Source: Acetobacter aceti (GTDB taxonomy: Bacteria > Pseudomonadota > Alphaproteobacteria > Acetobacterales > Acetobacteraceae). From it: a DNA stretch of 64,000 nucleotides. The stretch spans positions 2,666,001 to 2,730,000 of the forward strand of contig NZ_CP014692.1 of the NCBI RefSeq assembly GCF_002005445.1, given 5' to 3'. The notes beneath the pieces are model-generated. The model was not told the origin of the DNA. It saw nothing but the letters and a program-made list of their open reading frames with translations, and did no database searches. The translations under genes and the position numbers were made by a program. Shown here piece by piece: positions 54,538 through 64,000 of this stretch. The first letter of the stretch is position 1; every line of letters begins with the position of its first letter.

Positions 54538-57000
54538 TCAGAATTGCTGGCCGAAGCCAAAGCGCAGAAGCTGCGTACGGTCATTATAGCTGCGCTTGAT
54601 CGGTATACCGCAATCGATATTCAGCAGACCAAACGGACTTTTCCATGAGATACCAGCACCGGCGCTGATACGTGGAGTCAAAGTGTCACCACTTACACCC
54701 TGGTAAAGAATTTCACCCTTGGAATTGGGAATGCCATCCTTGATCGGATTGGTCAGACGACGACGGACGCGCAGTCCGGCCAGACTGCCAGTATCAATGA
54801 AGGCGCGCCCACGAAGCCCCATGGAAGACGCATAAGGGATCGGGAAATGAACAGTCATTGATCCCGTATAGATAAAACGGCCACCGAGCATATCTTCACC
54901 GGCGCGGTTCTGCCCGTTTGGTCCAAGGATCTGATAGCCCTGACCAATAGCACGAGGCCCGACACCACCATCCCAGAAGCCACGAAGATTGTTACCACCG
55001 AGGTAGAAGTTATCGATAATCCAGTCCTTGCCATGCCCCCAATCGGTCATGAAGCCGGTACCCGCCTTGAATTCGACGGTCCAGTCATGATTCCCCATGA
55101 GGTCGTCAAGCGGCAGATAATAAGCAGCATCGAACTTGCCGCGAAGATAACGGGCGTCACCGCCCAGACCGGCGACATCACCCCCCAGACGCAGGATGAA
55201 GCCTTTATGCGGCATCATACGACGGTCACGGGTATCATACTGAATGACTGTACCAAGCTGTGACAGCAGGGAGTGCCCCTGATTATCCAGAATATACTGG
55301 GACGAGTGGTCCCAGATACCAGACACACCACGTTCCATCAGCGAGTAGTTGAACGACTGCGACAGATGGTTGGTATAGGCGTAGCCCATACGCAGCGAGA
55401 TACCGTAACGGCTTTCAGAGTAGTTCTGATACGTCTGGTAATGGTTGTTGATGTAGAACAGGTCCGCACCCACAACCAGGTTGCGGTTCAGGAAGTATGG
55501 ATCCGTAATCGAGGCGTCAACCTGACGCTGCCACATCGCCATCGTGCCGGAAATACCGGCATCCACGCCCGTTCCGAGCAGGTTATGCTGTTTCAGGCCG
55601 ATATTGCCGATCACACCGACGTCTGTGGAGTAACCGCCACCGAGCGAGAATTCACCCGTCGGCTTTTCCACAACGCTTGTGGAAACATTGACCTTGTCAG
55701 GCGCGGAGCCCTGCCCCTGATTGATCGAAACCGTCTTGAAGTAGCCCAGATCCTCAAGGGACTGCTTGGCGTACTTTTTCAGAACCGGTGTGTACGGGTC
55801 ACCCTCGGACATCGGCATCTGACGACGGATGACATTGTCACGCGTGACGGTGTTGCCATTGATGTCGAGGCGCTCGACATACATCCGTGGTCCTTCGCTC
55901 ACGTCAAACAGAAGGTTGACGATCTGCTTTTCCGGATTGCGGGCGATCTCGGGACGGACCATCGCGAACGGATAGCCTTCGCTCTGGAGGGTCTCCTCCA
56001 TGTTGGTCACGTTCTGCTGGACCGCGTTTCCGTCGTACCACTGGTTTGGATAAAGCTCGACATACTTACGCAGCTGCACGGCGGTCATGTGCCGCAGGCT
56101 GGAACGGATATCGATCTTGCCCAGACGATAGCGCGGACCTTCCTTGATCGTGAATGTCACGAAGAAGGACTTCCGATCGGGCGACATTTCACCGGTCGCA
56201 TTGATCATCTGGAAATCGACAAACCCGTTGGCGAGGTAGTAGCGACGCAGCAGCTCCCCATCGTATCGCAACCGCTCCGGATTATACTGATCCGCAGACG
56301 AGAAGAAGCGATACCAGGCCGTCTCCTTGGAGGAGACCACACTGGCGAGCTGCGCTTCGCTGAAATGCCGGTTGCCGACAAACGCGATCCGCCTGATCAG
56401 CGTCTGGGGGCCCTCATTGACCTGAAAGACCACATCGACACGATTATGCGCCAGCTTGATCAACTGAGGCGTCACGTCTGCGCCATAGCGGGCTTTCTGG
56501 GCGTAGACCTCAAGGATCTTCTGACGGTCGGATGCCGCCGCTTCAGCCGTGAACACCGCACGGGGCCGCAGCCCGATCACCTTGCGGAGGTCTTCATCCT
56601 TCGCGGCGTGGTTCCCTTCAAAGACAATCCGGTTGACGATCGGATTTTCGACGACCTGCACCTGAAGCACGCTTCCAGAACGATGCAGCACGACATCCTT
56701 GAAAAGACCCGTCGCGTAGAGAGTCTTCAGCGAGCGGTCGAGATCGTCCTGATTGAATGTGTCTCCCGGGCGGGCGACCATATAAGACAGAATCGTGCTC
56801 GTCTCGATACGGTCGTTGCCATGAACCTCGATGTCCTCGATCCGCTGGTTGCGGGCGATCACATCATCCCCAACCATCTGCCGTGACGCCGCATGCTGAT
56901 GCACCGGCATGAACTGGGCAGAAGCCTTATAGGAAAACAGGGCAGGCAGCAGGCACACCGATGCAAGCAGAGCCGAACGTTTACTCTTCAACACCAGCAC
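54538..57000 (-). CDS. bamA: outer membrane protein assembly factor BamA
   Basis: 820 residues. A signal peptide, then five POTRA domains (about 45-430; first VHGNDRIETSTILSYMVARPGD) and a 16-strand Omp85 barrel ending in the aromatic LRFGFGQQF, a C-terminal signature of outer-membrane barrels. It inserts beta-barrel proteins into the outer membrane. Lies between rseP and skp. Confidence 0.97.
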   Translation of the reverse strand: MLVLKSKRSALLASVCLLPALFSYKASAQFMPVHQHAASRQMVGDDVIARNQRIEDIEVHGNDRIETSTILSYMVARPGDTFNQDDLDRSLKTLYATGLFKDVVLHRSGSVLQVQVVENPIVNRIVFEGNHAAKDEDLRKVIGLRPRAVFTAEAAASDRQKILEVYAQKARYGADVTPQLIKLAHNRVDVVFQVNEGPQTLIRRIAFVGNRHFSEAQLASVVSSKETAWYRFFSSADQYNPERLRYDGELLRRYYLANGFVDFQMINATGEMSPDRKSFFVTFTIKEGPRYRLGKIDIRSSLRHMTAVQLRKYVELYPNQWYDGNAVQQNVTNMEETLQSEGYPFAMVRPEIARNPEKQIVNLLFDVSEGPRMYVERLDINGNTVTRDNVIRRQMPMSEGDPYTPVLKKYAKQSLEDLGYFKTVSINQGQGSAPDKVNVSTSVVEKPTGEFSLGGGYSTDVGVIGNIGLKQHNLLGTGVDAGISGTMAMWQRQVDASITDPYFLNRNLVVGADLFYINNHYQTYQNYSESRYGISLRMGYAYTNHLSQSFNYSLMERGVSGIWDHSSQYILDNQGHSLLSQLGTVIQYDTRDRRMMPHKGFILRLGGDVAGLGGDARYLRGKFDAAYYLPLDDLMGNHDWTVEFKAGTGFMTDWGHGKDWIIDNFYLGGNNLRGFWDGGVGPRAIGQGYQILGPNGQNRAGEDMLGGRFIYTGSMTVHFPIPYASSMGLRGRAFIDTGSLAGLRVRRRLTNPIKDGIPNSKGEILYQGVSGDTLTPRISAGAGISWKSPFGLLNIDCGIPIKRSYNDRTQLLRFGFGQQF

Positions 57001-57239
57001 CCTTTCCGTCCTGAACCGTCACCATCAAGGCAGCCTTTCCGAACTGTCACTTTCAGGAAAACAGGAACCGGCACCACCTGTGCAGATTCCTCCCCTGGGA
57101 CACAGCTTTGCGTCCATCATGGGACTATCCGAACTTCCGGTCGTCCCGCAAGCCAGTGATGGTGGTTTTCCGCATTATGCAAAAGGTTTTTTTAATAACC
57201 CTGCCTGCAGGACACAGTGAGCGCTCTTCCGGGAAGCCC

Positions 57240-58349
57240 TCACCCCGCCAGAGAGGACAGCCACTTGAAAAGACCGAAGCTGGAAAGATCGTTGAAGGTG
57301 GAAAAAAGGAACAGCCCCGCCAGCAGGGCAAACCCCGCCTGAAAGCCCAGTTCCTGTATCTTTTTCGGCACAGGCCGGCCTCGAATCGCTTCGACCAGAT
57401 AGAACACCAGTCGGCCACCATCCAGAATCGGCACAGGGAAAAGATTGATCAGCCCGAGATTGACCGAAAGCAGCGCCATGAAAGACAGCAGGCTGGCGAA
57501 CCCGTACTGGGCCACCTGCCCGGACATCTGTGCAATCCGCAACGGTCCTCCAAGATCCCGCGCCGTGTGCTGGCCGGTAATGATCTGGATCAGCCCGTCC
57601 AGCGTCTGCACGGTCGTCATCCACGTGGCTTTCGCTCCACTGACGACCGCACGGGGAAAGGGCTGCGCGGCGCCCGGCGTTGAGGCGAACTCAATCCCGA
57701 GCTGACCGATGGGCTGCGCGTGAGACGAGGAGGGAGTCACCTTGTCCAGCGTCACAGGCAGAGTGAGATCATCCGCTCCACGCTTTACGTGAATGGTTGT
57801 CTGCTGGCCCGGCTCAGAAGCCACCTGCTTCTGGATGGCGGCGACATCCACGCTGCTCAGATCACCCACGCCGAGAATCGTGTCGCCGATCTTCAGCCCG
57901 GCGATCGCTGCGGCGCTCCCGGGCTTAACTCCGGCGACTTCATTGCGCGGAATGGGCTGGCCGCATGTTGCGAACAGCACAACAAACAGGACAAACGCCA
58001 GCACGAAGTTGAACACCGGCCCGGCGAGGATGATGATGGCCCGCGACAAGACAGGCTTGTCATGGAAGGTGCGGCCCGGCTCCCACGCTGCCTTCTGTTC
58101 GTCGGTCGCCTCGTCAGGACCCTCGAAACCATGAGGCTTGACGAAGCCTCCCAGCGGAATCGGTCCCACACGCCACTCAGTCCCGGCCCTGTCCGTCCAG
58201 CGGAGCAGCGGCGGACCGAAGCCGATGGAGAATGTCTCGACCTTCACCCCCCGCCAGCGCGCGGCGAGATAATGCCCAAGCTCATGGATGAAGACCAGAA
58301 CGCCGAGAACGACGCAGAACGATACTATCGTCCGGATCAGGTCATGCAT
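57240..58349 (-). CDS. rseP: site-2 zinc metalloprotease RseP
   Basis: 369 residues. HELGH at about 23-27 is the zinc motif in the first helix; LDGG in NLFPVPILDGGRLVFYLVEAI supplies the third ligand. One PDZ domain (VKPGSAAAIAGLKIGDTILGV) is seen, as in alphaproteobacterial short RseP. It cuts anti-sigma factors or signal peptides in the membrane. Between dxr and bamA. Confidence 0.95.
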   Translation of the reverse strand: MHDLIRTIVSFCVVLGVLVFIHELGHYLAARWRGVKVETFSIGFGPPLLRWTDRAGTEWRVGPIPLGGFVKPHGFEGPDEATDEQKAAWEPGRTFHDKPVLSRAIIILAGPVFNFVLAFVLFVVLFATCGQPIPRNEVAGVKPGSAAAIAGLKIGDTILGVGDLSSVDVAAIQKQVASEPGQQTTIHVKRGADDLTLPVTLDKVTPSSSHAQPIGQLGIEFASTPGAAQPFPRAVVSGAKATWMTTVQTLDGLIQIITGQHTARDLGGPLRIAQMSGQVAQYGFASLLSFMALLSVNLGLINLFPVPILDGGRLVFYLVEAIRGRPVPKKIQELGFQAGFALLAGLFLFSTFNDLSSFGLFKWLSSLAG

Positions 58350-58427
58350 GGGTCATACTCCTTTTGCACACGCGGTGTGGCGTGACACTCAGACTTCTTT
58401 TGGCGGAGCCATTTCTGGCGGAACAGC

Positions 58428-59585
58428 TCAGGCGGCCCGCTTCAGGACACGGTCTTCCGCCGCACGGCGCGCTTCCGAGTCCCAGTGAAGGACTGCGTCC
58501 AGATCATTAATAGCCGGAGAACCCAGAACCGTCATGACCGCCTCGACAATCCGTGGAATATCGAGAAAGCCAATGCGGTTGTTCAGAAAGGCTTCAACAG
58601 CGACCTCGTTCGCGGCGGAGAGGATGGTGGAGGCCGCCCCTCCATCACGCAGCGCCTGTCGTGCAAGGCGAAGCGCCGGAAAACGCACCGGGTCCGGAGC
58701 CTCGAACACCAGCGTTCCGAATGCCGCGAGATCCAGACGGGGCGAGGTTGTCGCCATACGCTTCGGCCATGCAAGGCAGTGCGCGATGGGGATACGCATA
58801 TCGGCTGAACCCATCTGGGCGATCAGGCTGCCGTCCGTGTACTGCACCATTCCATGCACAACCGACTGCGGGTGCACCAGCACATCGATCCGGTCTTCGG
58901 TCAGTCCGAAAATTCGGGCGGCTTCGATCACTTCCAGCCCCTTGTTGAACATGGACGCGGAGTCGATGCTGATTTTCGCGCCCATGGTCCAGGTCGGATG
59001 CTTGAGCGCCTGAGCGGGAGAGGCCGCCTCCATCTGCTCAAGCGTCGCCGTGCGGAACGGGCCGCCGGATGCGGTCAGAATGATCTTCTCGACCTGATCG
59101 TCCTGCCGGTCGGCCATAGCCTGGAAAACGGCGTTATGCTCGGAATCCACCGGCAGCAGCCTCGCACCCGCGTCTGTCACGGCGCGCAGCATGACGTCTC
59201 CGGCGCAGACCAGCGCTTCCTTGTTGGCCAGCGCGATGGTCCGACCATTTCTGACGGCGGCAAGGGTTGGCTCCAGACCGGCAGCGCCCGTGATCGCCGC
59301 CATGGTCCAGTCGGCTGGCACACCGGCGGCTTCGATCACAGCGGAACGGCCTCCGCTGACCCGCACGTCCGTTCCGGCGAGCAGGGATTTCAGCTCAGGG
59401 AGCAGGGCCTCATCCGCAATCACGGCCTGTTCCGCACGCAGCGCCTTCGCCTGTTCAGCCAGAAGGGAGACGTTACGGCCACCAACCAGCACCCGCGTCG
59501 ACACATCGTCGCCTGCCTGATGCAAAAGATCGACCGTCGAGCAGCCGATGCTTCCCGTGCATCCCAGAACCGTTACTGTCTTCAT
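58428..59585 (-). CDS. dxr: 1-deoxy-D-xylulose 5-phosphate reductoisomerase
   Basis: 385 residues from the ATG at 59585. NADPH site VLGCTGSIGCSTVDLL, then PVDSEHNAVFQ, TASGGPFR and MGAKISIDSASMFNKGLEVIEA, all DXR hallmarks. Commits carbon to the MEP isoprenoid pathway, providing precursors for undecaprenyl carrier and ubiquinone. In the uppS-cdsA-dxr-rseP chain. Confidence 0.96.
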   Translation of the reverse strand: MKTVTVLGCTGSIGCSTVDLLHQAGDDVSTRVLVGGRNVSLLAEQAKALRAEQAVIADEALLPELKSLLAGTDVRVSGGRSAVIEAAGVPADWTMAAITGAAGLEPTLAAVRNGRTIALANKEALVCAGDVMLRAVTDAGARLLPVDSEHNAVFQAMADRQDDQVEKIILTASGGPFRTATLEQMEAASPAQALKHPTWTMGAKISIDSASMFNKGLEVIEAARIFGLTEDRIDVLVHPQSVVHGMVQYTDGSLIAQMGSADMRIPIAHCLAWPKRMATTSPRLDLAAFGTLVFEAPDPVRFPALRLARQALRDGGAASTILSAANEVAVEAFLNNRIGFLDIPRIVEAVMTVLGSPAINDLDAVLHWDSEARRAAEDRVLKRAA

Positions 59586-59655
59586 CACCGTCCCATCCTA
59601 CCCGCATTATCCCGAAAAAACGACAGCCCCATACCGAGGGCCTGTCATACTTTCG

Positions 59656-60540
59656 TCAGCGTCCCATCAATCTCATCAGAGCAGTCAGAATATCGCCTGC
59701 TCCGACCGTCCAGAAACCCGCCCCAGACTGCGCCATCAGGGACAGCAGGGCTGCCAGCGGAGCGACCGCCAGCAACGCATCGAAACGATCCAGCAGGCCG
59801 CCGTGCCCCGGCAGCAATTTTCCGGAATCCTTTACACCGCGCCTGCGTTTCACGGCGCTTTCGATCAGATCACCCGCCTGCGCCACCACGCCCAGAAGAG
59901 CGGCCCATCCGGCGGTCCGCTCCAGCATGACAGGCAGAGGCAGATCACCGGTTTTTTCTGAAAACCAGGCCACAACCACTCCGGCCAGCATGGCGCCCAA
60001 AAGCCCCCCCACCGCACCAGACCGGGTTTTCCCGGGAGAGATGGACGGAGCCAGTTTCGGGCCACCCACAAGACGGCCCACCAGATAGGCGGAAGAGTCA
60101 CTGGCCACGACCAGAGCGATGACGAACACCACGGACCATACGCCGGTATCGACACCCAGCCGCAGCCACAGCAACGCCGCCCCGGCCGCGACAACAATCG
60201 CGTTTCCACACCACAAGGCCGGACCAAACACAAAGGCGCTCATGGGAAAAGCCACAAGCTGCCCCCAGCGTCCTGCATAGGCCACGATACCCGCGCACAA
60301 CGCCCATCCGAGATAGAGCGCACCGCGCCATGATCGAATCGACAGTCCGAACAGTCCGGCCAGTTCGGACGCCAGACCGCACATGGTCAGGATAATGAGG
60401 GCGCCATAAACGATCCCGCCGGCCCAGATGGCTGTGGCTGCTACGACAATCAGCACGATCGCGGAAATGAGCCGGGGACGGAGATCCTGCCAGTTGGACC
60501 CTTTAGCTGAGTCTGCCGATGGCAACGCGGAACTGTTCAC
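59656..60540 (-). CDS. cdsA: phosphatidate cytidylyltransferase
   Basis: 294 residues, GTG start overlapping the uppS stop (GTGA). Polytopic; SDSSAYLVGRLVGGPKLAPSISPGKTRSGAVGGL and the terminal KRRRGVKDSGKLLPGHGGLLDRFDALL are the CdsA signature with catalytic Asp residues. Makes CDP-diacylglycerol for phospholipids. Confidence 0.96.
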   Translation of the reverse strand: MNSSALPSADSAKGSNWQDLRPRLISAIVLIVVAATAIWAGGIVYGALIILTMCGLASELAGLFGLSIRSWRGALYLGWALCAGIVAYAGRWGQLVAFPMSAFVFGPALWCGNAIVVAAGAALLWLRLGVDTGVWSVVFVIALVVASDSSAYLVGRLVGGPKLAPSISPGKTRSGAVGGLLGAMLAGVVVAWFSEKTGDLPLPVMLERTAGWAALLGVVAQAGDLIESAVKRRRGVKDSGKLLPGHGGLLDRFDALLAVAPLAALLSLMAQSGAGFWTVGAGDILTALMRLMGR

Positions 60541-61301
60541 GCCGGGCGCGCACCAAAGCGGCGGTCCCGGCGGGCATAGATTTCAAGAATCTGCATGAAA
60601 CTGGTTTCGTTGAAATCCGGCCAGAGCTGATCAAGGAAAACCAGTTCGGCGTACGCACTTTGCCAGAGAAGGAAATTTGACAGCCGGTGCTCTCCGCTCG
60701 TCCGCACAATAACGTCCGGATCCGGAATACCTGCGGTAAGCAGGTGCTGTGACACAACGTCTTCGTCGATCGAATCCGGATCAATCTCACCGCGTTGCGC
60801 GGCCCGCGCCAGCGCTTTCGCGGCCTGCACGATTTCGCTGCGCCCCCCGTAGGACAGAGCCAGAAGCAGGGTCATACCGGTGTTATGCGCCGTCAGCCGT
60901 TCGGCGCGCGCCAGCTCGTCGCAGAGATCCGGACCAAACCGGTGCACTTCACCGACAAACAGGATACGCACCTGCTGGCCGTGCAGTTCCGCTACCTTAT
61001 GACGAAGGTAGAAACGGAGCAGACCTTTCAGGTCCGCCACCTCGTCTGGTCCGCGCCGCCAGTTCTCTGACGAAAACGCATACAGGGTCAGATATTCCAG
61101 CCCCTGCGCGCGCGCGGCCTTCAGGCAACGGGTGACAGCCTCCGCTCCGGCACGATGACCGGCAACACGCGGCAACCCGCGAGAGGCCGCCCATCGTCCG
61201 TTACCATCCATAATGATCGCAACATGCCTGGGGACCGACCCGTCCTGAGACGTCCCGACCGTAGCAGAGCCCGTTGTCGCCGTTGCCAGAGGAAGAGGCA
61301 T
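60537..61301 (-). CDS. uppS: undecaprenyl diphosphate synthase
   Basis: 254 residues. AIIMDGNGRWAASRGLPRVAGHRAG carries the catalytic Asp and diphosphate-binding residues; YAFSSENWRR follows. The C-terminal RTSGEHRLSNFLLWQSAYAELVF is a family signature. Condenses eight isopentenyl units on farnesyl diphosphate. Followed by cdsA in overlap. Confidence 0.97.
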   Translation of the reverse strand: MPLPLATATTGSATVGTSQDGSVPRHVAIIMDGNGRWAASRGLPRVAGHRAGAEAVTRCLKAARAQGLEYLTLYAFSSENWRRGPDEVADLKGLLRFYLRHKVAELHGQQVRILFVGEVHRFGPDLCDELARAERLTAHNTGMTLLLALSYGGRSEIVQAAKALARAAQRGEIDPDSIDEDVVSQHLLTAGIPDPDVIVRTSGEHRLSNFLLWQSAYAELVFLDQLWPDFNETSFMQILEIYARRDRRFGARPA

Positions 61302-61309
61302 GCCTGAGA

Positions 61310-61873
61310 TCAGACCTGTTTGATCTCGCGCTCTTTTTCAGAGAGCGCCTCGTCGATTTTTTTCACATACTGGTCGGTGAGCTTCTGGATCGCGTCCGAC
61401 CACGTCTTCACGTCGTCTTCGCTGATCTCACCTTTTTTCTCAAAACCCTTGGTCTTGTCCATGCCGTCACGGCGGACACCGCGAACGGCAATCTTGGCGC
61501 CCTCAGAATAACGTCCGGCGGCCTTGGCCAGATCGTTTCGGCGCTCTTCGGTCAACTGGGGAATCGGCACGCGGATATTCTGCCCCTCACCCGCCGGGTT
61601 GAGACCCAGACCTGAGTCGCGGATAGCCTTTTCGACCAGCCCGGCCAGTGAACGGTCCCAGACCTGGACCGTCAGCATGCGCGCTTCCGGAGCGGCGATC
61701 GTCGCCACCTGTGTCAACGGCACTTCACCGCCATAGGCCTCGACACGCACTGGCTCCAGCAGGGCCGCGTTGGCGCGACCGGACCGCAAACCGGCAAAAT
61801 CACGCCGCAGGCTCTCGAGCGCACCCTCCATACGACGTGTCAGATCTTCAGTAAGAGTGTCCAGTTCAGCCAC
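61310..61873 (-). CDS. frr: ribosome recycling factor
   Basis: 187 residues from the GTG at 61873, which gives the normal RRF N-terminus and has GGGGAG upstream; the frame opens 17 codons earlier. MEGALESLRRDFAGLRSGRAN, then NPAGEGQNIRVPIPQLTEERRNDLAK. It splits post-termination ribosomes with EF-G. Downstream of pyrH, 84 bases apart. Confidence 0.96.
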   Translation of the reverse strand: MAELDTLTEDLTRRMEGALESLRRDFAGLRSGRANAALLEPVRVEAYGGEVPLTQVATIAAPEARMLTVQVWDRSLAGLVEKAIRDSGLGLNPAGEGQNIRVPIPQLTEERRNDLAKAAGRYSEGAKIAVRGVRRDGMDKTKGFEKKGEISEDDVKTWSDAIQKLTDQYVKKIDEALSEKEREIKQV

Positions 61874-61957
61874 AGCGGCTCTCCCCTCAACAGACCGGCG
61901 GCATGCATCTGCGCGCCGGTTCAAACATAAATGATTGATGAACGTCTTTGCGCTGTA

Positions 61958-62695
61958 TCAACCGACTTCTTCAATCCGTGTAAATGGCCCGTCACCACGC
62001 AACACGCGCTGAAACGCACCGGCTTCGTGAATGTTGAAGACAATGATCGGCAGTCTGTTCTCACGGGCAAGGCTGATAGCCGCCGCATCCATAACATTGA
62101 GATCGCGTGACAGAACTTCAAGATAGGTCAGGGTCTCGTAGCGCTTTGCATCCGGATTCTTGCGCGGATCGGAGTCATAGACACCATCCACCTGCGTGCC
62201 CTTCAGCAGGATATCGCAATCCATCTCTGCAGCCCTCAGCGCTGCGGCCGTATCCGTCGTAAAGAAAGGATTGCCCGTGCCGGCTGCAAAGATCACCACA
62301 CGACCTTTTTCCATATGGCGAACAGCCCGGCGGCGAATATAGGGCTCGGCAATCGAAGACATGTGAATGGCGGACATCACGCGGGTCGGAATACCTTCGC
62401 GCTCCAGCGCGTTCTGCACCATCAGAGCGTTGATAACGGTCGCCAGCATTCCGGCGTAATCGCCCTGGGCGCGGTCCATTCCGCGGGCTGCTGCTGTCAG
62501 TCCGCGAAATATGTTGCCGCCGCCAACGACAAGACAGACCTGAATACCGCTCTGCGCGACAGCGGCGACATCAGCCGCGATGCGATCAACCGTCTGGGCG
62601 TCCACGCCGTACTGGCCGGTGCCCATCAACGCCTCACCGGAGATTTTCAGGAGCGCACGACGGGGCGTGGCGGGGCCTTCAGCGGTGATGTTCAT
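61958..62695 (-). CDS. pyrH: uridylate kinase
   Basis: 245 residues. [18 protein letters not shown], then [39 protein letters not shown] and [22 protein letters not shown], all bacterial UMP kinase features. It phosphorylates UMP to UDP, allosterically activated by GTP in this family. First gene of the long same-strand chain; rpsB and tsf, often upstream of it, are absent. Confidence 0.97.
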   Translation of the reverse strand: MNITAEGPATPRRALLKISGEALMGTGQYGVDAQTVDRIAADVAAVAQSGIQVCLVVGGGNIFRGLTAAARGMDRAQGDYAGMLATVINALMVQNALEREGIPTRVMSAIHMSSIAEPYIRRRAVRHMEKGRVVIFAAGTGNPFFTTDTAAALRAAEMDCDILLKGTQVDGVYDSDPRKNPDAKRYETLTYLEVLSRDLNVMDAAAISLARENRLPIIVFNIHEAGAFQRVLRGDGPFTRIEEVG

Positions 62696-63065
62696 GGTAC
62701 CTCAATGCGCGGATGGTTCGGATGTTATTTCCACGTCCCCTCAGTATCCTGCCGGACGAGCTGACCTGGAACCCGAGGCCACGTCATATCGCCCGATGAC
62801 GTGTATCACAAGAACCGACGTAAACATCCCTATGAAATTCAGGTTTATACGATTTAGAAATTGAGCCGGAAAAAACCGGCGACAGAAAACCAGTTTCAAC
62901 TCCCGGATCAGAATGGTCGGGATAAAACAGACCTTATCACGCAGAACGCCTTATCCAGCACCAGAGACGAGATACGCCTCGGACCTCCCGGAGATGCCGA
63001 TGGTCCTGAAAGCGTTTCCGTTCTTGCTTCGGACGCAAGCCTTCATCGGCGCTCAGAAATCTCGC
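62696..63065. promoter_or_regulatory. pyrH promoter region with an 8-bp dyad
   Basis: About 370 bases without a gene. CACGTCAT at 62780-62787 is reverse-complemented at 62796-62803 (8-base spacer), 85-108 bases before pyrH. A short GCCGG/CCGGC hairpin lies near 62865-62880. The dyad could be an operator for the cluster, but no regulator is identified. Confidence 0.45.
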
Positions 63066-63965
63066 TCAGGCGTTATCATCCAGCCCGATGGCCCGCAGAC
63101 GCGCCCGCTCTTCATCCCAGCCTGCGCGTTCCTTCACATTGAGAAACAGATGGCAGGGCCGGTCCAGCAGGTTACCAAGCTGGAGACGCGCCTTGAGCCC
63201 GATTTCCCGGATGCGACGACCGCGTTCACCGATCAGGATCGCCTTGTGGTTTGCCCGACCAACATAGACGGTGACATCAATCCGCACGGAACCGTCCGGA
63301 CGCTCGACAAAGCTTTCCGTCTCGACCGTCGCGCCATACGGCACTTCCTCGTGCGTCTGCAGAAAGATCTGCTCCCGCACGAGCTCCGCCGCCAGAAGCC
63401 GATCCGGCAGATCGGTCATGTCGTCTTCCGGATAAAGGAACGGACCGGGAGGCAGGGCTTCCGCCAGACGATCAAGCAGATCATCCACGCCATTGCCAGT
63501 CCGGGCGCTGATCATGAAGACATGCTCGACCGGAATCATCTCGGCAACCGCCGCCGTCAGGGGCAGCAGTGACTGCGGCGTCACCAGATCGGTCTTGTTC
63601 AGCACCAGCCAGACACGTCGCCCGGCCTTGGCCAACTGCTCGATCACAGCCGTGGTCGAATCATCCAGGCCGGACTTTGCGTCGATCAGCAGCACCGTAA
63701 CATCGGCATCCTCAGAGCCGGACCACGCAGCCGCCACCATGGCGCGGTCGAGCTTGCGCTTGGGACGGAAAATGCCCGGCGTATCGACAATCAGGATCTG
63801 TGTGGCGTGCCGGATCAGGATGCCCAGCACCCGGAAACGTGTTGTCTGCGCCTTGGGGCTGACGATCGACAGCTTTGCGCCCGCCATACGGTTCAGCAGG
63901 GTCGATTTCCCCGCATTCGGCGCCCCGACCAGTGCGGCGAACCCACACCGTGTCTGTTCTGTCAT
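63066..63965 (-). CDS. era: GTPase Era
   Basis: 299 residues. G1 VGAPNAGKSTLLNRM, G3 DTPGIFRPKRK, G4 NKTD, G5 SARTGNG, and a KH RNA-binding end (AILIGERGRRIREIGLKARLQL). It binds the 3' end of 16S rRNA in 30S assembly. Its ATG overlaps the preceding stop (ATGA) of what is probably rnc. Confidence 0.97.
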   Translation of the reverse strand: MTEQTRCGFAALVGAPNAGKSTLLNRMAGAKLSIVSPKAQTTRFRVLGILIRHATQILIVDTPGIFRPKRKLDRAMVAAAWSGSEDADVTVLLIDAKSGLDDSTTAVIEQLAKAGRRVWLVLNKTDLVTPQSLLPLTAAVAEMIPVEHVFMISARTGNGVDDLLDRLAEALPPGPFLYPEDDMTDLPDRLLAAELVREQIFLQTHEEVPYGATVETESFVERPDGSVRIDVTVYVGRANHKAILIGERGRRIREIGLKARLQLGNLLDRPCHLFLNVKERAGWDEERARLRAIGLDDNA

Positions 63966-64000
63966 TTCCGTCCCGCTCCCGGCGCAGTGTTAAATCTTTC
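63962..64000 (-). CDS. probable 3' end of rnc (ribonuclease III), cut by window edge
   Basis: On the minus strand a frame is open from the window edge and ends NTAPGAGRK then TGA, overlapping the era ATG. In alphaproteobacteria rnc commonly precedes era with such an overlap. Only twelve codons are visible, so identity rests on context. Confidence 0.4.
   Translation of the reverse strand, partial: ERFNTAPGAGRK

Noticed and set aside
55273..56886. Long + strand frame of 537 codons opposite bamA
   Set aside because: BamA on the minus strand has full POTRA and barrel signatures; this frame is its shadow.
63066..63572. + strand frame opposite era
   Set aside because: Antisense to a gene with all GTPase and KH motifs.

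Overview
The window reads as a chromosomal segment of an acetic acid bacterium (Acetobacteraceae, most likely Acetobacter or a close relative). The main evidence is a pair of genes for the membrane-bound PQQ alcohol dehydrogenase (quinohaemoprotein AdhA and triple-haem cytochrome c AdhB), next to a cytochrome bo3/ba-type ubiquinol oxidase operon (cyoABCD, called cyaABCD in Acetobacter). A MucR-type regulator and typical alphaproteobacterial housekeeping order (rpmH-rnpA-yidD-yidC-engB; pyrH-frr-uppS-cdsA-dxr-rseP-bamA-skp-lpxD-fabZ-lpxA-lpxI) agree with this. The assignment comes from gene content only; no database was searched.

Layout. 1-9 kb: two tandem related secreted/lipoprotein genes, a hexapeptide acyltransferase, an orphan RND efflux pump, a 42-residue Cys-rich membrane peptide, a MucR regulator, an S49 peptidase and ihfB. 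9-16 kb: a GDP-mannose-forming enzyme, an EcsC protein, a secreted protein followed by a TibC-type autotransporter heptosyltransferase homologue, ssb and an XRE regulator. 16-19 kb: lnt, an OlsB-like acyltransferase and a Fur-family regulator. 19-26 kb: a tightly overlapping glycan operon (NDP-sugar dehydratase, aminotransferase, membrane protein, HAD phosphatase, CWC-type Cys-rich protein, GT4 glycosyltransferase) with a divergent polyprenyl-phosphate sugar-phosphate transferase. 26-33 kb: a GIY-YIG/DUF4357 gene in AT-rich surroundings, a secreted protein, a MarR regulator, and a divergent M17 aminopeptidase/SUV3-like helicase pair, then fdxA. 33-43 kb: the cyo operon, a Bax inhibitor-1 homologue and adhAB, which together form the ethanol-to-oxygen respiratory chain. 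43-48 kb: argB and the rpmH-yidC-engB cluster. 48-50 kb: a two-TM protein with a histidine-kinase-like H-box, a glyoxalase and an acyltransferase-3. 50-64 kb: the lipid A / outer membrane assembly / isoprenoid / phospholipid cluster, then era and the probable end of rnc.

How the genes work together. Much of the window builds the cell envelope: lipid A (lpxA, lpxD, lpxI, fabZ), outer membrane proteins (bamA, skp), lipoproteins (lnt), membrane insertion (yidC, yidD), undecaprenyl carrier (dxr, uppS), phospholipid (cdsA), ornithine lipid (OlsB-like) and surface glycan (19-26 kb operon, manC, two acyltransferases, the heptosyltransferase). The other theme is periplasmic ethanol oxidation passing electrons through ubiquinone to the Cyo oxidase.

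No tRNA, rRNA, CRISPR array, insertion sequence or prophage was recognised. The parts that stand out are the six-gene glycan operon with unexplained members, the heptosyltransferase without a visible autotransporter, the 42-residue Cys-rich peptide, the orphan H-box membrane protein, and the AT-rich pockets at 1.8-2.2, 5.5-6.7 and 27 kb. No convincing wholly new system could be demonstrated from the sequence alone.
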